NCBI RefSeq assembly: GCF_001423845.1 | Contig: NZ_LMPM01000001.1 | Location: 2,065,398 to 2,129,397 of the forward strand | Length of the DNA: 64,000 nucleotides | DNA from: Sphingomonas sp. Leaf357 | GTDB taxonomy: Bacteria; Pseudomonadota; Alphaproteobacteria; Sphingomonadales; Sphingomonadaceae | Reading direction: 5' to 3' | In this document: piece by piece, positions 45,168 through 54,427 of the stretch | Layout: the number at the start of each line of letters is the position of its first letter | Position numbering within the stretch: the stretch's first letter is position 1 | Notes under the pieces: generated by a model | What the model saw: the letters and a program-made list of their open reading frames with translations, nothing else | The model's database searches: none | What the model was told of the DNA's origin: nothing | Made by a program: the position numbers and the translations under genes

Positions 45168-45350
45168 ATGTCCCTTGAACCCAGCAGCAGCCCTGAATCC
45201 GGTCGGTCATTTGTTCACGACGGCAAGGTTCATTTTCGCGCGAACTCGGACTTAATCGCGAGGGCGGAGGCTTTCGCCGATCGCGAGGGCATGAGCCTGT
45301 CGGAGTTGATCCGCGCCGCCCTTCGCCGCGAACTGCGAGAGGCGGCATAA
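45168..45350 (+). CDS. ribbon-helix-helix (CopG-like) protein
   Basis: A 60-residue protein with the RHH pattern: a strand (VHFRANSDLIARAEAFADR) followed by EGMSLSELIRAALRREL. Such proteins bind DNA as dimers and often autoregulate. Its TAA overlaps the next ATG (TAATG), so it heads a coupled run of five genes ending with the 1543-residue protein. Start chosen at ATG 45168; the longer frame has no support. Confidence 0.7.
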   Translation: MSLEPSSSPESGRSFVHDGKVHFRANSDLIARAEAFADREGMSLSELIRAALRRELREAA

Positions 45351-45742
45351 TGAGCCAAACTCTCCTTCAAGCCGCAGCCAACGGATCGCGCGAGGCCCAA
45401 TCGGTTATGATCGACGAGACGCTCGACGCAATGGCGGACGCGCCGGAGGCGGTGGCGGAGGGCTTGGGCATTGCCGAGGTGTGGGCGCGCATGGCCGCGT
45501 CGCATGGTGCCATCGTGGACGTTCGCCGTCTGGTCGCGGTCCTGATGGTGCGGGCGAACTATGAGCGGTCCATCGGTGCGGATGATCTCGCGGACAGCGT
45601 GGACGCCGAAGCGATCGGTCTGCTCGACGTCCTGGCCGAGGCCGGCGACGAGAACGCCGGGGCGGCGCTGGCTAGCTGCGGAGATTACATGCCGGCCGGG
45701 GCGTTCGCACGGCTTCGCGAAATTCAGGCGTGTGCGGCGTGA
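45350..45742 (+). CDS. hypothetical helical protein
   Basis: A 130-residue, acidic, helix-rich protein (ETLDAMADAPEAVAEGLG, VRRLVAVLMVRANYERSIGAD) with a repeat-like pattern. No family recognised. Coupled at both ends: TAATG upstream, GTGA downstream. Position before phage-type genes suggests an island-specific role. Confidence 0.65.
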   Translation: MSQTLLQAAANGSREAQSVMIDETLDAMADAPEAVAEGLGIAEVWARMAASHGAIVDVRRLVAVLMVRANYERSIGADDLADSVDAEAIGLLDVLAEAGDENAGAALASCGDYMPAGAFARLREIQACAA

Positions 45743-46038
45743 GCGCTGATGCGTTCAGCGTTGCGCACAGCATGGCAGTCGATGCCCTGAACGGCACGGA
45801 CGCGCAATATTGCTTTCTCGTCGGCGCTGACTTCCTCGCCCACGTCGAGCGGCCCGACGCCGATCTGACTGACGACGACGCTTACGGCATCGTGCAACTC
45901 GGCATTATTTTGATCGAGGCTGCTGCGATCAGCGGTGAACCGTCCGCGCGGAACTGCCTGATCCTGTTCCGCGACGAGATCGAATATTTGCGAGCCGGCC
46001 AGATCGGTCCCGCTCGCCTCACTCTTGCCTCCTGTTGA
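45739..46038 (+). CDS. hypothetical protein
   Basis: A 99-residue protein beginning at GTG 45739, which overlaps the upstream stop. Helical, acidic, with no known motif; FLVGADFLAHVERPDADLT and ILIEAAAISGE are its clearest segments. Composition similar to the preceding gene's product, so the two may be partners. The phage-type gene starts 12 bases later after AAAGGG. Confidence 0.6.
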   Translation: MSADAFSVAHSMAVDALNGTDAQYCFLVGADFLAHVERPDADLTDDDAYGIVQLGIILIEAAAISGEPSARNCLILFRDEIEYLRAGQIGPARLTLASC

Positions 46039-46049
46039 AAGGGCCAAAG

Positions 46050-47231
46050 ATGGCATTCGGAAAACTGCGCATCGTTCCCGCCGATCCCAACCCGTCGACC
46101 GACGCGGGAATGGAGAAGTCCCGCAATCAACATCGGTTGGCGATGGGTATCGGCGTGGGGGCGGGCGGATACGCCCAGCCATCTCCCTACATGATCGATG
46201 AACGCGGGGCGCTGGCTCCGATCGGCGATTACATCCCCGGCGCTGCCGCACCTGTCGGGAGCGCCGCCGGAGACGCGCAGGGCATGCAAGGGCTGCTCGC
46301 GCCGCATATGGCCCAGCCTGCCCCGCCAGCCCAGCCTAGCGGCCCGCTGCTGATCGACGCCATGGGAGACGCGCAGCCTGCACCGAGCGTGCTTCAGGAC
46401 GCTATCAACACCCGCGCTCCGACGCCCGAAGTTAAGAGGCCCAGCTTCTTCGGCAAGGGGGGGCTTGGCTGGGATATTCTCGGCACCGCGCTCGATATTG
46501 GCTCTGGCCTCGGAGGGGGCAAGGCGATGTATTGGGACACCAAGATCGCGCGCCGAGACAAGGAGCGAGAAGATACCCGGAAGGACGCGGCGCTGCGCAT
46601 CCAGCAGGCTCGCGAAGACCGTATCGCGCGACGGCCGATCCTCCAGAACATGCCCAACGTCGGGTTGGTTGCGGTCGATCCGGACACGCTCAACACGCAG
46701 ACGGTCACGCCGTATCGATCGGCAGGGCAAGCTTATGTCGAGGATGGCTTGGGCCTAACCCGAGATAATCCCGAATATCACAAGGCACTGGCGGACTTTA
46801 CGCTGAAGTCTTTCGGCCCGACTGCGTTGCAGGCGCGCGCCGACTTGCAGGACGACCGCCAACAGGCACAGGAGGACATCCTTCGCGACCGCTACGGCTA
46901 TCAGACGGGGCTTGCCGACCATCGCGAGGGACTGGTGCGCGGTCGCCCCAGCAGGGCACATCCAAGCGGCGGCAATGGTGCGCCGAAGAGCGCCAGTGCG
47001 GTAATCGCCCCGATCCTGCTGAAGATGTCGCGCGGCCAGCCTCTCACGCCGGCTGAGCAATCGACGCTGGATTACCAGCGCGCCGGGCGCGGTGGGCGTC
47101 CTGCCGGGGGCAGCGCGCCGACTGCCGCACCGACCCAGACCCGCCGTGATCCGAGGACCGGGCGCACAATCCAGCTCATCAATGGGCAGTGGATGGAGAA
47201 TAAGGGCGGACGCATGGTGGCTGCACAATGA
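46050..47231 (+). CDS. phage-type structural/internal protein candidate
   Basis: A 393-residue protein. The N-terminal 130 residues are Ala/Pro/Gly-rich; KRPSFFGKGGLGWDILGTALDIG..GGGKAMYWDTKIARRDKERED, at about 130-175, is a layout I associate with virion-associated proteins encoded next to large ejected proteins in podovirus-like phages. A charged helical region and a Ser/Gly-rich tail follow. Its stop overlaps the 1543-residue gene (ATGA), so the two are made together. Assignment is by pattern and neighbour, not by a proven domain. Confidence 0.5.
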   Translation: MAFGKLRIVPADPNPSTDAGMEKSRNQHRLAMGIGVGAGGYAQPSPYMIDERGALAPIGDYIPGAAAPVGSAAGDAQGMQGLLAPHMAQPAPPAQPSGPLLIDAMGDAQPAPSVLQDAINTRAPTPEVKRPSFFGKGGLGWDILGTALDIGSGLGGGKAMYWDTKIARRDKEREDTRKDAALRIQQAREDRIARRPILQNMPNVGLVAVDPDTLNTQTVTPYRSAGQAYVEDGLGLTRDNPEYHKALADFTLKSFGPTALQARADLQDDRQQAQEDILRDRYGYQTGLADHREGLVRGRPSRAHPSGGNGAPKSASAVIAPILLKMSRGQPLTPAEQSTLDYQRAGRGGRPAGGSAPTAAPTQTRRDPRTGRTIQLINGQWMENKGGRMVAAQ

Positions 47232-50200
47232 GCGGCACCCCTCCGCCGCCTCCTGGCTTTACGGAGATCGTCCCGACCGGTGCGCCCCCGCCGCGCGTGC
47301 CTCGCGCTGCCGCCAATGTCCCCCCGCCGCCTCCGGGGTTTGACGAGATTGTCGAAGAGCATCCGACAGGCGCGTTGCATGACGGCGACACGTTCCGCAT
47401 GACCAGTGGTGTCAACGGGCGTCTGTACGGGGTGGACGCGTTCGAATTGGGGCAGACGGGCCGCTCTCCCACCGGCGACGCGGTGCCACTCGGTCAGCTC
47501 GCGCGCAGCGCGTTCGCGCCATTCGCGCAGCCTTCGGCAACGGTGGGCCGGGTTGGGCCGTCCACCTATGGCCGTCCGGTCGTCACGCTCGACAATGGCG
47601 GTGATGCTGGCACGGCCATGCTCAAGCAGGGTTGGGGGCTGGCGACGCCGGAATACCTGAAGGCCGATCCCTCCCGGCTGCATGATTACATGGAGGCAGA
47701 GCGCGATGCGCGGCTCAATCGCCGTGGCGCGTTCGGAAACACCTTTCAGGCCCCGTCCACCTTCCGGCATGGCGCACCAGACCCGTGGGCAAGGGCGGAT
47801 TATCGCGACACGGCCAAGCCGGGTGACACGGCCGTTTTTTGGGACGAGGCCACGCCATTCCAAGGGCTGCGGCCTGACATCGCGGCTGGCTATGTCGCGG
47901 TAACGGACGATCCGAAGTCAACGCCAGCGGACGCGATGGCCTACGCCAAAGCGCACGGCTTCGACCTCGACCCGGCCGATGTCGCGAAGTTCTACTCTGC
48001 CCGGGCCAAGGGTGGCAGGCCATCGGGCGGCGTCACCTACAAGGATGCTCCGCGCGTCCTGACCGATCCCGGCGACGGTAAGCTCGGCACGACGCTGCGC
48101 GGTGTAGCGGACCCGCTCAACATGCTGGATGAAGCCGGCGCGGTCGTGGACACGCTCGGCGGCACTGGCGGGCGCGAAAGTCTGTTCAACTCCGATCGCC
48201 GGTTCGGCGACATCCTCGCCAACAATCTCGACCAGAACCGATCGATCCTCGCGCACGATGATGCATCGCACCCTTACTACCGAATGGGCGGGCAGATCGC
48301 GGGCGGGCTGGTGCTGCCTGGGGCCGCTGTCGAGGGCGTGGGGTTCAACGCTGCTCGTGCGGCGATCCGTAACGGGGCGACGCGCTATGCCGCAGAGCTG
48401 GCCGCAAAGACTGCTGTTCGTAACCGGTTGATCATCGGCGGCGCTGCCGAGGGTGGAGCCTCGGGCTTCGGTACAGGCGAAAACTGGACCGATCGCGGCA
48501 CGGGGGCGCTGGTCGGGGCGGGTGTTGGTGGCACGCTCGGGGCAGTCGCTGGGACGGCGGGGCAGGCTATCGTGGACGCCACCACGGGACGAACGGCATT
48601 AAGGGCCGCGACCCTCGCCGAACAGCTACAGCGTGACCGCGAATTGACCGGCACGGCGCGGCAAGCGACTGCGGGACCAAGCCCTGCTGATCTGGCCGGC
48701 CGGATGCAGGATAGCGCCGATCTCGTGGTGCGTGCCAAGGCCGCGATTGCTCGTCAGCCGGGCATGATCGCGATGGACGCGGAACACGGCTCTGAAATAC
48801 TGCAAGCGCCCGATCTCATGGAGCCAAGCCGCGCCGTTGATCGCATCGACGTGAACGCCCGCGCCGCGCCGCTGCTCGGCGATGTCACCGAAGCACAGCG
48901 TGCGGCGCAAGCCACGAGGATCAGCCCGCGCGACGTGCTGCCGATCCCGTCGAACACAGTCGCCAGCGAGGAAGAGGCGGCACGCATCGGCGCGGGGATG
49001 TACCAGCCGGTCAAGGCACCGAACGAGGCGAACGCACTCAGCTCGCGCAGCATCCCGTCGCCGACTGATGGGACGAAGACGATTGCTAAGCGTGGCCCGC
49101 TCGATCTGGTGTCCTGGCTGCGATCGCAAGGCGGCATCCGCGCGCAGGGCGGCGAGCTTGAGCATTACGGCATCGGCAATGCGCCCCGCACCGGTATGGA
49201 CTTTGCGGGCGGGGAAAACCGCTTCGGCCCGCTCGTCTCAAACAACGGCATGACTTACGACGAGGCAACAATGCGCGCTCACGAGGCGGGGTTCTTTCCC
49301 GATCATGCAGAGCGTCCGACTGTCTCCGAATTTCTCGACACGCTGAACGCCACGCACACCGGGCGTAATCGCGCCTTCCGGTCTGAGGATTTGCCGGAGG
49401 TGGACGCCTTTGAATCTCAGCGCGCGCTGCGTCATTCGGTAGAGGGTGCCCGAGAGCGTGGCGCTCCGCTGGTCGAGGATCGCGGCCAGCCGGTCGATCT
49501 GGCCGATCTCGATCGCAACGCGCCGCCTGTGACGGCCTATGAGGAATGGGGCGAGAATGCCCCGCGCATGGCGGGCAACCTGCGCCTGGACAAGCTGGAC
49601 AGCCCTCAGTCGATCAAGCGGGCGCTAACGGATACGCACGCCCGCGTCGGCGGGTTCGATGCTGCTACGCGTGGCCGGATCACGCACGCCGAAACGGAGC
49701 GGCTTGCGGGCGAACTCGGCATGACCGCCGACGATCTGCTGAAGCGCCGCAAGGGGCAATCGCTCAACGCGGAGGAGGCGTTGGCATCGCGCCAGATCCT
49801 CGCGCAGTCGTCCACCGATCTCGTCAACATGGCGCGGCGCATGGCGGCAATGGACAATCCCGGCGACGAGCTTGAAGCCAATTTCCGGCAGGCATGGGTG
49901 CGCCACGTCGCCATTCAGGAACAGGTCGCAGGGATGACGGCGGAAGCTGGCCGCGCTCTGTCGGCGTTCCGCATGACGGCGGACAGCCGGGCGCTCGGGT
50001 CGCGGGTGCTGCCAAGCCTCGGCGACATCGCGGGCGGCACGGCGCGGCTGAAGGATGTAGCCAACAAGATCGTTGATCTCGAAAAGTCGGGCGTCGGGCC
50101 AGGAGGTATCAACCAGTTCTCGGCCAAGGCGCTACAGCCTCGGTTCCGCGATATGGCGGTCGAGCTATACTACAACATGCTGCTCTCAGGGCCAAGAACG

Positions 50201-51859
50201 CACGCGGTCAACGTACTGTCGAACACTATCACCGCGCTCGGTCAATTACCGGAGCATGGCTTGGCGGCAGGCATCGGCGGCATTGCCAACGTTGCGCGGC
50301 GCGCGATCGGGAAGGCGGACGCTGAGGCGGTCCTGTTCGGCGAGATTGGTTCGCGAGCAGCCGGGATGATCCAAGGCGCTCGCGAGGGCATGCGGGAGGC
50401 GGCACGCACGTTCGCGTCAGGCGCTCCGCGTGATGCCGTGACGAAGATGGAGCAGCAGTCCCAAGAGGCTATCGGCGGTATGGCGGGAAAGATCATCCGC
50501 ACGCCCACCCGTGCGCTCGCTGCTGAGGATGAGTTCTTCAAGGCGGTTGCGCGTCGGTCGGAGTTGGCCGGGCTGGTCATGCGCACCGCGAAGTCCGAGG
50601 GCTTGAAGGGTGATGCGCTGCGCAAGCGGGCGGCGGAGTTGGTCGCGAACCCGACCGGCGATTTGCTGACAAAGTCGTTCGACTATGCGCGTTACGTCAC
50701 GTTCCAACAGCCGCTTGGCCCTGTTGGGCAGAAGATCACGGGCGTTACCGAGTCGATGCCGATCCTGAAGCTCATCGTCCCGTTCGTCCGCACGCCGACC
50801 AATATCCTGAAATATGCGATCGAGCGTTCGCCTGGTGCCGTCGTTCTGAAAGAATGGCGACGGGACATCGCAGCGGGTGGCCCGAAGCGGGATCTTGCTC
50901 TGGCAAGGGTCACCATGGGCACGGGCATCGCCGCGACGATATATCAGATGGCTGCGGCTGGACAGATCACGGGCGGTGGGCCTGCGGATGAAAGCGCGTT
51001 GCGGCTCCTGAAGGCGGACGGCTGGCAACCATACAGCTTCAAGATCGGCGACAAGTATTACAGCTATCAGCGCCTCGATCCCTATTCGACCGTTATCGGG
51101 ACTGCCGCTGATCTGGTCGACCAAGAGCGTTACATGACGGACAAGCAGCGTGAGAACGCCAGCTTTGAAGTTGGCGCGGCTATCCTCAAGAACCTGTCGA
51201 ACAAGACGTGGCTGTCTGGGATGAGTTCGGCGCTAGAGGCATTGAACGATCCCGACCGTAGCGCGGAAAGCTTCTTCTCGCGTACGGCCGGAAGCATCGT
51301 CGTACCGACGCTCGCCGCACAGGTGGCACAAGTCTCCGATCCCGTACTGCGCCAAGCCAGCGGGCCGGCCGATCGCATCAGATCGCGAATCCCAGGCTTG
51401 AGCGATAGTCTCCGACCACGGCGCGACGTGTTCGGACGTCCAGTCGAGGCGGGCGGCGGGCTTGGCCCCGACATCGTTTCGCCAATCTGGACTAGCCAGG
51501 CGAAAAACGATCCGGTCGTTGCCGCGCTGCTCGACAGCGGAGCGAAGATGTCGCCACCGGGCAAAGCCAAGATGACGGATGAGGACTACGACCGCTTCCA
51601 GGAGCGGGCCGGGGCTGAGGTGCACCGCAAGCTGGCCGAACTGGTCCGCACGCCGGAATGGAAGCGGCTGCCGCAAGAGGATCGCGCCGACGAGGTTAGC
51701 AACGTGGTGAAGAAGGCTCGCAAGCTGGTGAAGGTCAGCATGTTCGGCCAGGCGATGCGCGCCGTCCCGCGCCGATCGGCCGCAATGCCTCCGCCGCCTC
51801 CAGGGTTTACTGAGGTAGTGCCGCCAGCGCCCCCCGGCTTCAGCGAGGTCGTGCGGTAG
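47228..51859 (+). CDS. 1543-residue polyvalent phage-type protein with N-terminal SNase domain
   Basis: Proline motifs PPPPPGFTEIV and PPPPPGFDEIV (5-42) lead into a staphylococcal-nuclease-like domain (46-175: HDGDTFRM, GRLYGVDAFE, then AERDARLNRRGAFG). A Gly/Ala-rich hydrophobic region follows (about 350-460). LVSWLRSQGGIRAQGGE, at 625-715, is a module frequent in giant phage and conjugative polyvalent proteins. LYYNMLLSGPRTHAVNVLSN, at 978-998, is typical of large internal virion proteins. The C-terminus returns to PPPPPGFTEVV and PPAPPGFSEVVR. Such proteins travel with DNA into the recipient. No transglycosylase or methylase domain was seen. Confidence 0.75.
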   Translation: MSGTPPPPPGFTEIVPTGAPPPRVPRAAANVPPPPPGFDEIVEEHPTGALHDGDTFRMTSGVNGRLYGVDAFELGQTGRSPTGDAVPLGQLARSAFAPFAQPSATVGRVGPSTYGRPVVTLDNGGDAGTAMLKQGWGLATPEYLKADPSRLHDYMEAERDARLNRRGAFGNTFQAPSTFRHGAPDPWARADYRDTAKPGDTAVFWDEATPFQGLRPDIAAGYVAVTDDPKSTPADAMAYAKAHGFDLDPADVAKFYSARAKGGRPSGGVTYKDAPRVLTDPGDGKLGTTLRGVADPLNMLDEAGAVVDTLGGTGGRESLFNSDRRFGDILANNLDQNRSILAHDDASHPYYRMGGQIAGGLVLPGAAVEGVGFNAARAAIRNGATRYAAELAAKTAVRNRLIIGGAAEGGASGFGTGENWTDRGTGALVGAGVGGTLGAVAGTAGQAIVDATTGRTALRAATLAEQLQRDRELTGTARQATAGPSPADLAGRMQDSADLVVRAKAAIARQPGMIAMDAEHGSEILQAPDLMEPSRAVDRIDVNARAAPLLGDVTEAQRAAQATRISPRDVLPIPSNTVASEEEAARIGAGMYQPVKAPNEANALSSRSIPSPTDGTKTIAKRGPLDLVSWLRSQGGIRAQGGELEHYGIGNAPRTGMDFAGGENRFGPLVSNNGMTYDEATMRAHEAGFFPDHAERPTVSEFLDTLNATHTGRNRAFRSEDLPEVDAFESQRALRHSVEGARERGAPLVEDRGQPVDLADLDRNAPPVTAYEEWGENAPRMAGNLRLDKLDSPQSIKRALTDTHARVGGFDAATRGRITHAETERLAGELGMTADDLLKRRKGQSLNAEEALASRQILAQSSTDLVNMARRMAAMDNPGDELEANFRQAWVRHVAIQEQVAGMTAEAGRALSAFRMTADSRALGSRVLPSLGDIAGGTARLKDVANKIVDLEKSGVGPGGINQFSAKALQPRFRDMAVELYYNMLLSGPRTHAVNVLSNTITALGQLPEHGLAAGIGGIANVARRAIGKADAEAVLFGEIGSRAAGMIQGAREGMREAARTFASGAPRDAVTKMEQQSQEAIGGMAGKIIRTPTRALAAEDEFFKAVARRSELAGLVMRTAKSEGLKGDALRKRAAELVANPTGDLLTKSFDYARYVTFQQPLGPVGQKITGVTESMPILKLIVPFVRTPTNILKYAIERSPGAVVLKEWRRDIAAGGPKRDLALARVTMGTGIAATIYQMAAAGQITGGGPADESALRLLKADGWQPYSFKIGDKYYSYQRLDPYSTVIGTAADLVDQERYMTDKQRENASFEVGAAILKNLSNKTWLSGMSSALEALNDPDRSAESFFSRTAGSIVVPTLAAQVAQVSDPVLRQASGPADRIRSRIPGLSDSLRPRRDVFGRPVEAGGGLGPDIVSPIWTSQAKNDPVVAALLDSGAKMSPPGKAKMTDEDYDRFQERAGAEVHRKLAELVRTPEWKRLPQEDRADEVSNVVKKARKLVKVSMFGQAMRAVPRRSAAMPPPPPGFTEVVPPAPPGFSEVVR

Positions 51860-51966
51860 TTGTGAGGGCATTAGCTTTCGATGCGAACATGGTGGCTAAC
51901 CCATGCCTGATCGCGATCAATGGCGAAACGATCTGACCCTGTTAACCGGCGTGACGGGGGATCATC

Positions 51967-52146
51967 ATGACGAGAACGAGGACGCTCGAGGAAACGCGTA
52001 CGCTTGACGACGAGCGCGTCGCGCTGCGCATCGAGCTTCATTTGCTCCGCGAGCGCGGTGGCGATTCCGCCGAGATAGGCGAGGGGGAATTGCGGTTGAA
52101 AGAGTTGAGCCGCCTTATCGCTGCGCGGATCGCCGGCAAAGCCTGA
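51967..52146 (+). CDS. small hypothetical protein
   Basis: A 59-residue protein read by hand: MTRTRTLEETRTLDDERVAL, then RIELHLLRERGGDSAEIGEG and ELRLKELSRLIAARIAGKA. Two charged helices with a short turn, likely a coiled-coil hairpin. A GGGGG run 7 bases before the ATG may act as ribosome site. Function unknown. Confidence 0.5.
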   Translation: MTRTRTLEETRTLDDERVALRIELHLLRERGGDSAEIGEGELRLKELSRLIAARIAGKA

Positions 52147-52250
52147 ACAGGCGCGCAAATTATCTCTTGAGAATGTGGTGACGCAGCGCAACCGTGCGAA
52201 AACGTTAAGCATATTGCCGTAAGGAATTCCCTGCAAAAGCAGGCGGTTCT

Positions 52251-52418
52251 ATGATGATGACGATCTTAATGGCAGTCTTCGGCGTTGGCATAGCGGGAGC
52301 CGCAATCTTCGCAGCTCGAGCAATGAAGCGCGAGGCGTCGCGACGGGCACGCATAAAGCGCCGTGAACAGCGGAGAAATGACATTATCTTCGTGCCTGGC
52401 GTGGAAGATCGGCGCTGA
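52251..52418 (+). CDS. small single-pass membrane protein
   Basis: A 55-residue frame: hydrophobic start MMMTILMAVFGVGIAGAAIF, then a very basic stretch (ARAMKREASRRARIKRREQR) and a short tail. One membrane helix with a cytoplasmic basic end is predicted. The size and layout recall small phage lysis or envelope peptides, but no family can be named. Confidence 0.5.
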   Translation: MMMTILMAVFGVGIAGAAIFAARAMKREASRRARIKRREQRRNDIIFVPGVEDRR

Positions 52419-52507
52419 CACTGGGCGTAAATGGGATCTACGCGTTGTGCTGCATAGCATGGTCGCGCGAGCAGGTTAATAAAAGGCTTGATGGGAGACC
52501 CTTATTC

Positions 52508-52828
52508 GTGACCTCCTTTGATCATGTCCCTCTCGCTTTAGGTGTTCAAATCGCCAGCTGGGTGATCGGTCGATCATTAAAGGCTCCTACAGAAGCCTCC
52601 ATATGGACAGGATGCTTCGCTGGTGCGGCCGTTTGCATTATGCGCGAGATCACACAGCGCGAATACCAGTGGATCGAGAAATTTGGCGCGGGTCGCCGTG
52701 CTAATATGCCGGGACTTGAAGGGCTAAAGTTTTGGGAATGGAATAGCCATTCGATCTACGAAACGCTTATTGCGATAGCTGCATCAGTTATACTCGCAAT
52801 TATCGTCTCGGTGATGGCCAGGCGTTGA
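52508..52828 (+). CDS. small membrane protein, holin-like layout
   Basis: A 106-residue protein from GTG 52508 (GGGAGA upstream); a TTG at 52445 would add 21 residues. Hydrophobic segments lie near the N-terminus (VPLALGVQIASWVIG, TGCFAGAAVCIMR) and at the C-terminus (ETLIAIAASVILAIIVSVMA), with a polar loop containing WIEKFG and FWEWN. The two- to three-helix layout resembles a holin, but no lysis enzyme lies next to it. From 52829 to 53048 I see no supportable gene. Confidence 0.5.
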   Translation: MTSFDHVPLALGVQIASWVIGRSLKAPTEASIWTGCFAGAAVCIMREITQREYQWIEKFGAGRRANMPGLEGLKFWEWNSHSIYETLIAIAASVILAIIVSVMARR

Positions 52829-53048
52829 GGAAAGCGCGTGCGGCAATTGCTGGCAAGGCTTGAGAGACAAGTTCCAGCAAGGAAATTCGGTTACGTACCC
52901 GTCTCGCTCTTCGGGTTGCCCCGGCACCGACGAGGGTCTGAGAGTTGGCACCGGGACGATGTGGCGCATGGCAGGCGCGATGCCGCGCATCAAGGATCGC
53001 GTGACACGTCATCGACCACGTCCCGTTGGAGAATGTGGATAAGTTCGC

Positions 53049-53285
53049 TTGGCCCCGCTCGAATCCCCGACCGCCGCCAAACCGCGTGGCAAGGCCTATT
53101 GGCGGATCAACCTGTTCGTTAGCGCCCCTGCGATGACGACCATGCTGAATGACCTTCGCCGCAACGCTGAACAGATCGAGCGCGTTTTGACCGGTATCAA
53201 CGACGACGAGAGCATCCGCGCTCTGCGTGAATATGCCTCGGAGCTGGATGCCGAGATCGAGCGGATGCGCTTTGCCGATGATTGA
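53049..53285 (+). CDS. small hypothetical protein with coiled-coil
   Basis: A 78-residue frame from a TTG. After a polar N-terminus the sequence NDLRRNAEQIERVLTGINDD and ALREYASELDAEIERMRF gives two amphipathic helices. No family recognised. It converges with the leftward phage-type group. Confidence 0.45.
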   Translation: MAPLESPTAAKPRGKAYWRINLFVSAPAMTTMLNDLRRNAEQIERVLTGINDDESIRALREYASELDAEIERMRFADD

Positions 53286-53346
53286 CGCGGTCTGACATCA
53301 GCACGCATTCAGTTCCACAGTGCGCCGCTCGCTATTCTGGCCTTCG

Positions 53347-53559
53347 TCACATTCCGGCCGAGTCGTTGAACGAATACGGCGCTAGCGGATCCTGATCTGT
53401 GCCCCGCGCGAACACGGCCACGTCCCCTGGCGCGATGTCCTGCACAGCACGCCTATCCCAATGCCGATGGATGAAGTCGGGCCGGCCGAACACGCGAACG
53501 GCGCTATGATACTCGTCACCGCGAAAGCCGATAAGATGCAGTGCCGGGCGTTGAGCCAT
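53347..53559 (-). CDS. small phage-type hypothetical protein
   Basis: A 70-residue protein, MAQRPALHLIGFRGDEYHSA then VRVFGRPDFIHRHWDRRAVQDIAPGDVAVFARG. The pattern FRGDEY..AV.VFG.PDFIH..WD.R...++.PGDV.VFA is familiar from small conserved proteins in phages. Role unknown. Last gene of the SOS-linked leftward group; an ATG at 53586 is an alternative start. Confidence 0.65.
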   Translation of the reverse strand: MAQRPALHLIGFRGDEYHSAVRVFGRPDFIHRHWDRRAVQDIAPGDVAVFARGTDQDPLAPYSFNDSAGM

Positions 53560-53567
53560 CGTTGCCC

Positions 53568-54014
53568 CTATCCGTGCCTCTGCCACCGCCGCCTATTCCA
53601 GGCGCGCGAGCTAATGTCGTCGCCAAACCGCCAGAAACGGGTTCCCCGTTCGTTCGGACCTGCTCGCACCACGGTCCAGCATTCGCACTGCGGCAGCTCG
53701 ACGATGCGGTGGATGTGCTCGGCCGGGATCTGATGGATGGTGCCGGGAAGGCGGTGGACCAGTTCGCTATGCCAGCCATCGGGCGTCATATGGAACACCT
53801 CTTCGACATAGCCACCGGCAAGGATCTCCGTTTCGAAGCTCCACGGGTGGTCGTGCGGATCCGCATGAGGCTCGCCCATCCGGAACCGGTGTAGCGCTCG
53901 GCCATCGTCGAGATGGTATTTAGTGAAGGCGCGCGACATCCGCTCGACGCGAGTGATCGTCGTGTTTGGTGGGGCATAACCGACGGCAACGCGAGGTATT
54001 CTAATGTTAGTCAT
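53568..54014 (-). CDS. cupin-like phage protein
   Basis: A 148-residue protein. LHRFRMGEPHADPHDHPWSFETEILAGGYVEE is a cupin-like metal-binding strand with a His triad (HxDPHDHPW); IPAEHIHRIVELP..CWTVVRAGP provides the second half. This type is common in phage genomes and has no proven role. The ATG at 54014 overlaps the upstream nuclease stop (ATGA). Confidence 0.7.
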   Translation of the reverse strand: MTNIRIPRVAVGYAPPNTTITRVERMSRAFTKYHLDDGRALHRFRMGEPHADPHDHPWSFETEILAGGYVEEVFHMTPDGWHSELVHRLPGTIHQIPAEHIHRIVELPQCECWTVVRAGPNERGTRFWRFGDDISSRAWNRRRWQRHG

Positions 54015-54427
54015 CGACACTGACCCATGTGATACCGTCGCCAATAGTTATCCCATCGTGTCGCCGCGCCAGCCGCGATGATCGCACACGACAGGCTCCG
54101 GCCATCCGGCAGCGTACAGCGCGCCACCACGCGGGCGTAGCTCTCACCAACAGGCTGGCAGACTAAGGTGCGACCGAGCGTCAGCCGCTCGACGATGCGT
54201 TGGCTGCGCGCGGCGGCGGCGTCGTCGCATCGATACGCAGCACGATGCTGGCGACACGGTTCGGCATCCTCGAAGTCCGGTGCCTGGATGCCGGCGACCC
54301 GAACCCTGATGCCGTTCTTGCACCACAAAGGCCCATCACCGTCATGAACGCGTATGACGGTGCACGAGAAAGTAGCCGTCGGTGCAGCGGCCAGAAGCAG
54401 GATCGGAAAGATCAGAGCGACATCCAC
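54011..54427 (-). CDS. exported staphylococcal-nuclease-like protein
   Basis: A 138-residue protein with a signal peptide (MDVALIFPILLLAAAPTATFS) and a thermonuclease-like fold: VIRVHDGDGPLWCKNGIRVRVAGIQAPD, then R-rich segment and YARVVARCTLPDGRSLSCAIIAAGAA. The DGD and the conserved R-V-x-G-I-x-A-P-D are present; the second catalytic Arg is replaced by the R-V-V-A-R region. Six Cys could form disulfides, fitting a periplasmic site. The GTG start lies inside the preceding gene's end. It is in the group read from the SOS box. Confidence 0.75.
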   Translation of the reverse strand: MDVALIFPILLLAAAPTATFSCTVIRVHDGDGPLWCKNGIRVRVAGIQAPDFEDAEPCRQHRAAYRCDDAAAARSQRIVERLTLGRTLVCQPVGESYARVVARCTLPDGRSLSCAIIAAGAATRWDNYWRRYHMGQCR

